Source: UKL13-3 sp040387195
GTDB lineage: Bacteria > Bacteroidota > Bacteroidia > UKL13-3
DNA: 64,000 bases
NCBI GenBank assembly: GCA_040387195.1
Contig: JAZKEF010000001.1
Span: 186,001-250,000, forward strand
Reading direction: 5' to 3'
Shown here: positions 59,381 to 64,000 of the stretch, in pieces
How the letters are laid out: every line of letters starts with the position of its first letter
Numbering within the stretch: position 1 is the stretch's first letter
Translations under genes and position numbers: made by a program
The notes under the pieces: model-generated
What the model was told of the DNA's origin: nothing
The model's input: the letters and a program-made list of their open reading frames with translations, nothing else
The model's database searches: none

Positions 59381-59598
59381 TTTGGGTATATGATCCCGAA
59401 AGAACAGTAGGTTTGTGAGCTTTGTGCTTCTCCGAGTAATTTGTGTGAAACAGAAAGAAGTAGGCAAAGAAGAAAGTAAGCAGTAAGCAAAACTCATAGC
59501 CTATTAACTCAAACAACTGTTTTTTACCCAAAAAGTTTATCTTGGTCTTAGCTATTTTTAGATTCAACCATATGAACAACTAATCAAAACCACTGATC

Positions 59599-60111
59599 AT
59601 GAAAAAATTAGTATTCCTATTATGCACCATGCTTTCGCTGGCAAGCTTACATGCACAAAATTATAACAAAATCGAACACTATGATATCAACCGTAAAGGG
59701 TGGGCACAGGTTACCTTGAATGGAAAATCCGGCTTTATTGATAAGGAGGGAAAAGAAGTGGTGAAACCGGTTTATGATGAGATCAGTCAGTTTGATATCA
59801 GTCGCAAAGGCTGGGCTGAGGTAAAATCGGGCGGTAAATTCGGATTCATTGATAAAGAAGGAAAGGAAATTGTACAACCAAAGTACGATGAGATCAGCAT
59901 GTTTGATATCAGCCATAAAGGTTGGGCTCAGGTAAAATCGGGTGGAAAATTCGGATTCATTGATAATGAAGGAAAAGAAATTGTACAACCAAAGTACGAT
60001 GAGATCAGTATGTTTGATATAAAGCACAAAGGCTGGGCAGAAGTAAAATCGGGCGATAAAGTGCTTTTTATTGACGAGAAGGGCAAGGAGGTTTTATCTG
60101 CAAATAAATAA
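59599..60111 (+). CDS. Secreted WG-repeat protein
   Basis: 170 residues; signal peptide ends near LHAQ. Three and a half 37-residue repeats follow, each GWA(Q/E)V then GK(F/S)GFIDKEGKE, V(V/Q)P then YDEIS, matching WG (beta-propeller-like) repeats. At DNA level the repeats are 111-bp tandem units at 59683, 59794, 59905 and 60016, very similar, so they were probably amplified recently. Function is unknown. Confidence 0.9.
   Translation: MKKLVFLLCTMLSLASLHAQNYNKIEHYDINRKGWAQVTLNGKSGFIDKEGKEVVKPVYDEISQFDISRKGWAEVKSGGKFGFIDKEGKEIVQPKYDEISMFDISHKGWAQVKSGGKFGFIDNEGKEIVQPKYDEISMFDIKHKGWAEVKSGDKVLFIDEKGKEVLSANK
59683..60096 (+). repeat. 111-bp coding tandem repeat in the WG protein
   Basis: Units start with GATATC (the last with GATATA) at 59683, 59794, 59905 and 60016, exactly 111 bases apart. 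Repeats 2 and 3 are the most alike. Copy number may vary between strains. Confidence 0.88.
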
Positions 60112-60181
60112 TTGCACTGGAATTATCAACTACTTGCTTTGGTTCTGTTTTACAGACGGAGAATAATATATTTGACGCCTG

Positions 60182-60997
60182 ATGAAACACCACATTACCG
60201 GCATCTTTATTTATCCTGTTAAATCACTGGCAGGTATTTCTGTACAATCAGCATCATTGTGTGCTACAGGGTTGCAATACGACAGGCGCTGGATGCTGGT
60301 GGATGCGAAAGGAAAATTCATCACCCAGCGTGATATACATCAATTGTGTTTATTCAACGTGGCCATTACTGGTGATTGTTTTAACATTACCTATTTGCAG
60401 GAACAGATTTCAATTCCGCTCACTCTCGAAACAGGCAATCCGATGACGGTGACCGTTTGGAATGATACGGTTGACGCACTTGCTGCATCCGATGAAATTA
60501 ACACTTGGTTCAGCAAACAATTGCATCAACCCGTTACGTTGGTATACATGCCCAACACCACCCACCGTGGCATCAGCGCCAATCATGTTATCGATGATGA
60601 GCAGGTTGGATTTGCCGATGGTTACCCTGTGTTATTGGTTGGTGAAGCATCTTTGAATTTACTGCAATCGAAAGTCGCAGAAAAAATTCCGATGAACCGT
60701 TTCCGTCCCAATCTTGTATTCAGCGGAGACGAGCCGCATGCCGAAGATTTGTGGGAGTATTTTACCATCAATGACATTACCTGCCGGGGAATTAAACCTT
60801 GTAAACGTTGTGTGATAACCACCATCAATCAGCAAACAGCTGAATTAAACGCAGAGCCTTTAAAAACACTGGCCACTTACCGCAAGGTTGAAAGTTACAT
60901 TTTGTTCGGACAAAATGTTGCAGTACCTAAGTCTGGAAATATTTCCATTGGAGATCCAATTTCCGTTAGCGACTATTTTACAGAAGTTATTATCTAG
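60182..60997 (+). CDS. MOSC domain protein (YcbX-like)
   Basis: 271 residues. The N-terminal MOSC_N beta barrel (GIFIYPVKSLAGISV, GLQYDRRWMLVDAKGKFITQR) is followed by the MOSC domain (about 130-260) with SLNLLQSKV, MNRFRPNLVF and GIKPCKRCVITTIN, where the conserved Cys binds molybdenum cofactor. No fused ferredoxin domain as in YcbX of E. coli. It probably reduces N-hydroxylated compounds with a separate redox partner. Confidence 0.9.
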   Translation: MKHHITGIFIYPVKSLAGISVQSASLCATGLQYDRRWMLVDAKGKFITQRDIHQLCLFNVAITGDCFNITYLQEQISIPLTLETGNPMTVTVWNDTVDALAASDEINTWFSKQLHQPVTLVYMPNTTHRGISANHVIDDEQVGFADGYPVLLVGEASLNLLQSKVAEKIPMNRFRPNLVFSGDEPHAEDLWEYFTINDITCRGIKPCKRCVITTINQQTAELNAEPLKTLATYRKVESYILFGQNVAVPKSGNISIGDPISVSDYFTEVII

Positions 60998-61052
60998 GAA
61001 CGTGTCAGTTTGAGTTTATCGAAAACATGTTCACATTCAGTAAAACGTTCCT
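60996..61052. repeat. Inverted repeat with GTGTCAGTTTGAG core
   Basis: AGGAACGT (60996-61003) and ACGTTCCT (61045-61052) are perfect inverse copies, with GTGTCAGTTTGAGTTTATCG between. It lies at the converging ends of the MOSC and methyltransferase genes, where a bidirectional hairpin may serve as a weak terminator. Confidence 0.55.
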
Positions 61053-62290
61053 GTTGAACTTAATGATGCCCCACCACCTCTGCCGGTATGAAACACCCGT
61101 TTTACCCCTTGCTCATCTGTTGTAAAAAAGAGATAATGCTCCCCTCCGTCTTTGAGTCCTGTTAGTTGTTTAATTTCAGTTACCTCCATCGGAAAATTCC
61201 GTTTGGCAATATTGGCCTTGGTCATTCCATTATTGGCCAGGTATGTTTTAAGCCTCCCCTTGTTGAACTCAAACGACTCATACAATTGAAAGGTCCTGCC
61301 GAAAAATTCAGGCACCTGTTTATCGCTCACACCGTAAATGGAATGTTTACCGATCTGCGCAATATCGTAATGCCTAAGATAAGCAGATGCCAGATTGGAT
61401 TTTATCAGAGCCAATGCCGGTTCATAAAACCAAAGCCCATCATTGGCGTAAGTCGCTTCTGTTTGCAAGGCTGCATAGGGCAAGTGAAATTCTTTATATC
61501 CGGCATCGGTAACATCCACTGCATGTATTTCAATATCCCCGGCCGGGATCGGAGATCCGGGATTCCTCTTCAGATGCACCAACACTTCTTTCACTTCATT
61601 TTTAGCAGATACCACCCAAATAGCCGCCACCGTTTTCAATTCATCAATCAGTGCATGAATATCGAGCATGGGCGACACCTTCAGCAATACATTGGAAGTA
61701 AATGAAAACAGGTTCTCACGGATTGCAAAAATATTCGGTTCGGTATCGGCAAGGGCAAATGTCCGTTTGTCGCTGGTTCTGCGGTCGGCATCCAGGTAAA
61801 CCCAGTCGAATATATCCACATTATTCTCCACAAAGACATAAGCATCAGCATCAAGGCGCTGAATATTGGAAATCCCGAGTTTAGCAAAATTGCTTCTCAC
61901 TACCTTGTTCAGTGCCGGGTCAATATCGAGCGAAACCACGCTATCAAAGCGTTTGGAGAAAGCCCAGTCGTCAACCCCAAGCCCTCCCGACAGATCCAGC
62001 AGGGAATTCCCGGAAAGGAGCGAAGCTTTAAAAATTGCTAAATTTTCGGAACTGCTTTGCTCATATGACTGAGGGGTAAATATGGCATACACACCAGCAA
62101 ACGTTGGCAACTTCAGCTTTGCCTTGGGGTAAATAGCCAGCTGGTCGGCCAAAAAAGCTGCATCAAAGCCAAACTTTCCGGTGTATTTAAGCGTAAATTG
62201 TACACTATCGTATTCACCTGATTCGTTCATGAATGACTCAAGATCAAAACCGATGAATGTATCCGGAATATTTTTATACCTTTGTAACAC
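61037..62290 (-). CDS. THUMP-like class I methyltransferase
   Basis: 417 residues from a GTG at 62290; ATG 62230 gives 397. SAM motif I is LLDLSGGLGVDDWAFS near residue 97, motif II VVSLDIDP, and DWVYLDADRRTSDKRTFALAD is the later acidic loop. The C-terminal third (about residues 320-417) matches a THUMP-like domain with RTFQLYESFEFN and KRNFPMEV. Relatives are found across Bacteroidota; an RNA methyltransferase role is likely but the target is unknown. Its start spacer holds a divergent small lipoprotein gene. Confidence 0.83.
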   Translation of the reverse strand: MLQRYKNIPDTFIGFDLESFMNESGEYDSVQFTLKYTGKFGFDAAFLADQLAIYPKAKLKLPTFAGVYAIFTPQSYEQSSSENLAIFKASLLSGNSLLDLSGGLGVDDWAFSKRFDSVVSLDIDPALNKVVRSNFAKLGISNIQRLDADAYVFVENNVDIFDWVYLDADRRTSDKRTFALADTEPNIFAIRENLFSFTSNVLLKVSPMLDIHALIDELKTVAAIWVVSAKNEVKEVLVHLKRNPGSPIPAGDIEIHAVDVTDAGYKEFHLPYAALQTEATYANDGLWFYEPALALIKSNLASAYLRHYDIAQIGKHSIYGVSDKQVPEFFGRTFQLYESFEFNKGRLKTYLANNGMTKANIAKRNFPMEVTEIKQLTGLKDGGEHYLFFTTDEQGVKRVFHTGRGGGASLSSTGTFY

Positions 62291-62307
62291 AAATAATTGT
62301 CTTTAGA

Positions 62308-62424
62308 ATGAAAAAATCTGCTTTATTGATGCTGTGTGCGCTTTCTTTGCTGCTGTTGGGTTCATGTAAAAGCACTTGTCCCAAGTTTTCAATTGGGTCT
62401 GTCATCAGCTCAACACTTCGTTAA
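62308..62424 (+). CDS. Small lipoprotein of 38 residues
   Basis: Start MKKSALLMLCALSLLLLGSC, then KSTCPKFSIGSVISSTLR. It has a charged N-terminus, a hydrophobic stretch and a lipobox (LLGSC), followed by a short Cys-containing tail. TACCTTTG at 62277-62284 is a -7-like element 23 bases upstream. Convergent to OsmC with 3 bases between stops. A small secreted lipoprotein is well supported by the signal; function unknown. Confidence 0.75.
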   Translation: MKKSALLMLCALSLLLLGSCKSTCPKFSIGSVISSTLR

Positions 62425-62427
62425 CCC

Positions 62428-62835
62428 TTATTTAAACGAGAACTCAACACGTTGCTCCAGATCGGGATGAAGACTAAGGGCAACGGGACAACTATGCCCT
62501 ATTTGGATCATCCGTTCTTTCTGAGCGGTGGTAAGCTTTCCTTCCGATACCTCAATGTCAATCTCAATCGCTGCAATCCTCCGTGGATTTGACGCCATAA
62601 TTTTCCTTGCTTTCAGTCGGGTACCTTCAAAGGGAATACCTTCATCCTTCATCAAAATTCCAATGGTGGTCATGATACAACTCGCAAGTGCCACCGCAAC
62701 CATATCTGTTGGTGAAAAACTTTGGGCTTTTCCCTGGTTATCCAATGGGGCATCGGTAAACAGGGTTGTGCCCGAATATACATGTGTGGCGAGGGTTCTC
62801 AGTTCTCCCTGGTAAACAAGTTCGGCAGTATTCAT
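62428..62835 (-). CDS. OsmC family peroxiredoxin-like protein
   Basis: 135 residues. The catalytic cysteine pair of the OsmC/Ohr fold is in VALASCIMTTIG near residue 50 and in QIGHSCPVALSL near 118; PTDMVAVALAS and the C-terminal helix fit. It reduces organic hydroperoxides with thiols in characterised members. Normal length. Starts 83 bases before the divergent secreted protein. Confidence 0.92.
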   Translation of the reverse strand: MNTAELVYQGELRTLATHVYSGTTLFTDAPLDNQGKAQSFSPTDMVAVALASCIMTTIGILMKDEGIPFEGTRLKARKIMASNPRRIAAIEIDIEVSEGKLTTAQKERMIQIGHSCPVALSLHPDLEQRVEFSFK

Positions 62836-62951
62836 GTGCAGTTGGTTTTAGGTGAATGTAAAAGTCGTTTTTAGCAAAAATTAATCATGCCTCATTGCAT
62901 AATTTCCATTACTTTTGAATGTCAAATGTAATCAAAAAGCCAAACGAAGGA

Positions 62952-63704
62952 ATGGTAAAAGCGTCAACATTTTTATGTGTATTGTTCAGCCTGATTACGC
63001 TGCAGGCTTTGGCGCAAAATGAGGCCATTACCGAGGCGCAACTCATGTACCGCAAACGCATCCAACTGGGCATGAACCTTAACAGCAGCGGACTGGGAGG
63101 TATCAACTTTAAGTACGGCTGGCAAAAAACCGGCACCAGAAAAAACATGCTCGATATTGAATTTTCACGGATCCGGCATCCAAAGGAAACCCGTATATAC
63201 AGTGGTCAATCGGAAACCCCCAATCAATACACCCTTGGCAGGCTTAACATGTTGTTTTCCTTACGTACCGGCTACGGACAAACCATTTTTATCACCGAAC
63301 GTCCTTACAAAAACGCCATTCAGCTTAATTTTAACTACACATTAGGATTGAGCACTGCTATTCTCAAACCCATTTACCTCGATATTATTTACAACAACCC
63401 CGATACCTACGGAAGATACGTGGTGCCTGAGCGTTATGATCCGGTGAAACATGAAAATACCAGTTTCATTTATGGAAATGCATCCTTCTTTCAAGGCATC
63501 AGCAATACAGCGTTTCAGTTTGGTGCTTATGGCAAGGCCAGCTTATCCATTGAGTGGGGCGAATTTCCCGATGAATTTCATACCGTAGAAGCGGGAATGG
63601 CTTTGGATGTGTTTCCCAACCCGTTGCCATTGATGGCCTACCAACCCAAAACATTTTACCTCGTTAATTTATTTATAGGATACCAATTCGGTTGGAACAA
63701 GTGA
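62952..63704 (+). CDS. Secreted protein, outer-membrane barrel-like
   Basis: 250 residues from the ATG at 62952 (MVKASTFLCVLFSLITLQALAQ), a clean signal peptide. An ATG at 62919 would add 11 residues but sits 1 base after TACTTTTG, a -7-like element, so the later start is preferred. The body has alternating hydrophobic strands and ends in NLFIGYQFGWNK, suggesting an outer-membrane barrel. One base separates its stop from lipA. Confidence 0.74.
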   Translation: MVKASTFLCVLFSLITLQALAQNEAITEAQLMYRKRIQLGMNLNSSGLGGINFKYGWQKTGTRKNMLDIEFSRIRHPKETRIYSGQSETPNQYTLGRLNMLFSLRTGYGQTIFITERPYKNAIQLNFNYTLGLSTAILKPIYLDIIYNNPDTYGRYVVPERYDPVKHENTSFIYGNASFFQGISNTAFQFGAYGKASLSIEWGEFPDEFHTVEAGMALDVFPNPLPLMAYQPKTFYLVNLFIGYQFGWNK

Positions 63705-63705
63705 T

Positions 63706-64000
63706 ATGATAGAACTACCTACCTTAACAGAACAGCGCGTTAAAAAGCCATCATGGCTCAAAGTAAAACTTCCTACAGGCGAAAACTACCGTAAGGTACG
63801 CAAGTTGGTTGACGAATATAAATTACACACCATTTGTGAAAGTGGCAATTGCCCGAATATGGGCGAATGCTGGGGCGAAGGAACTGCAACTTTTATGATT
63901 CTTGGCAATACCTGTACCCGTAGCTGTTCATTTTGTGCAGTAGCTACAGGTCGCAACAAGGATTACGACCGTGATGAGCCGATGCGTGTGGCCGAAGCCA
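63706..64000 (+). CDS. lipA: Lipoyl synthase, N-terminal part
   Basis: First 98 residues of the radical-SAM enzyme that inserts sulfur into octanoyl lipoyl domains. The auxiliary cluster motif CESGNCPNMGECW is complete (residues 43-55) and the radical-SAM CTRSCSFC motif is visible near residue 74. The gene is cut by the window end. It is 1 base after the secreted-protein gene. Confidence 0.97.
   Translation, partial: MIELPTLTEQRVKKPSWLKVKLPTGENYRKVRKLVDEYKLHTICESGNCPNMGECWGEGTATFMILGNTCTRSCSFCAVATGRNKDYDRDEPMRVAEA

Overview
The window reads as a chromosomal scaffold piece from a Bacteroidota bacterium, probably an environmental or metagenome-assembled genome. Signs are two proteins with type IX secretion (T9SS) C-terminal sorting domains, Bacteroidota-type promoters (a TTG/TTTG element about 18-24 bases upstream of TAnnTTTG), almost no Shine-Dalgarno sites, many families typical of the phylum (DUF2027-Smr, DUF4465, DUF5522, BtuG-like propeller), and two N runs (47624-47723 and 55955-55964). 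No tRNA, rRNA, transposase, phage gene or CRISPR array was seen. The ends are cut inside rseP (left) and lipA (right).

Layout. 1-2460: end of rseP, a secreted protein and a DUF2027-Smr protein. 2525-8026 (minus): an SDR oxidoreductase, then the fatty-acid/phospholipid cluster yceD-rpmF-plsX-fabH-accB-accC. 8226-10337: alanine dehydrogenase and VanW. 10341-17559: surface polysaccharide genes (ligase/polymerase, chain-length protein, flippase, family 9 glycosyltransferase) with rnhB, a TRIC channel, acylphosphatase and a low-molecular-weight phosphatase. 17758-21957: DUF4382 lipoprotein, SugE-like exporter, and an ArsR-AHSA1-DoxX cassette with a visible paired operator. 22302-27986: a giant PKD/T9SS surface protein. 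28153-37739: small accessory genes, pruA, mnmD carrying an in-frame repeat insertion, an FAD oxidoreductase, three secreted proteins and a dipeptide epimerase.

37960-43190 (minus) is a vitamin B12 acquisition locus: cobalamin riboswitch, BtuB-type receptor, a T9SS-secreted protein with two DUF4465 copies, a BtuG-like beta-propeller lipoprotein and a 54-residue DUF5522 protein. 43353-46060: acetyltransferase and a TM2/DUF2752/M48 membrane cluster. 46061-48239 is a repeat-rich island with about 160-bp palindrome-ended elements, a 43-bp minisatellite that broke the assembly, and one lipoprotein gene. 48240-55401: HD hydrolase, a DoxX/DUF2071/methyltransferase operon, PhzF, a TonB-domain protein, an ATP pyrophosphatase, an AraC regulator and a lipoprotein.

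55559-59380 is a compact sulfur module: two YeeE/YedE half-transporters, a TsdA-like dihaem cytochrome and a SoxB-like protein with a Tat signal. It suggests uptake and oxidation of thiosulfate without a full Sox set in view. 59599-64000: WG-repeat protein, MOSC protein, THUMP-like methyltransferase, a 38-residue lipoprotein, OsmC, a secreted protein and the start of lipA. The B12 locus and the sulfur module are the strongest candidates for uncommon biology; the repeat island and the repeat inside mnmD are the most unusual DNA-level features.
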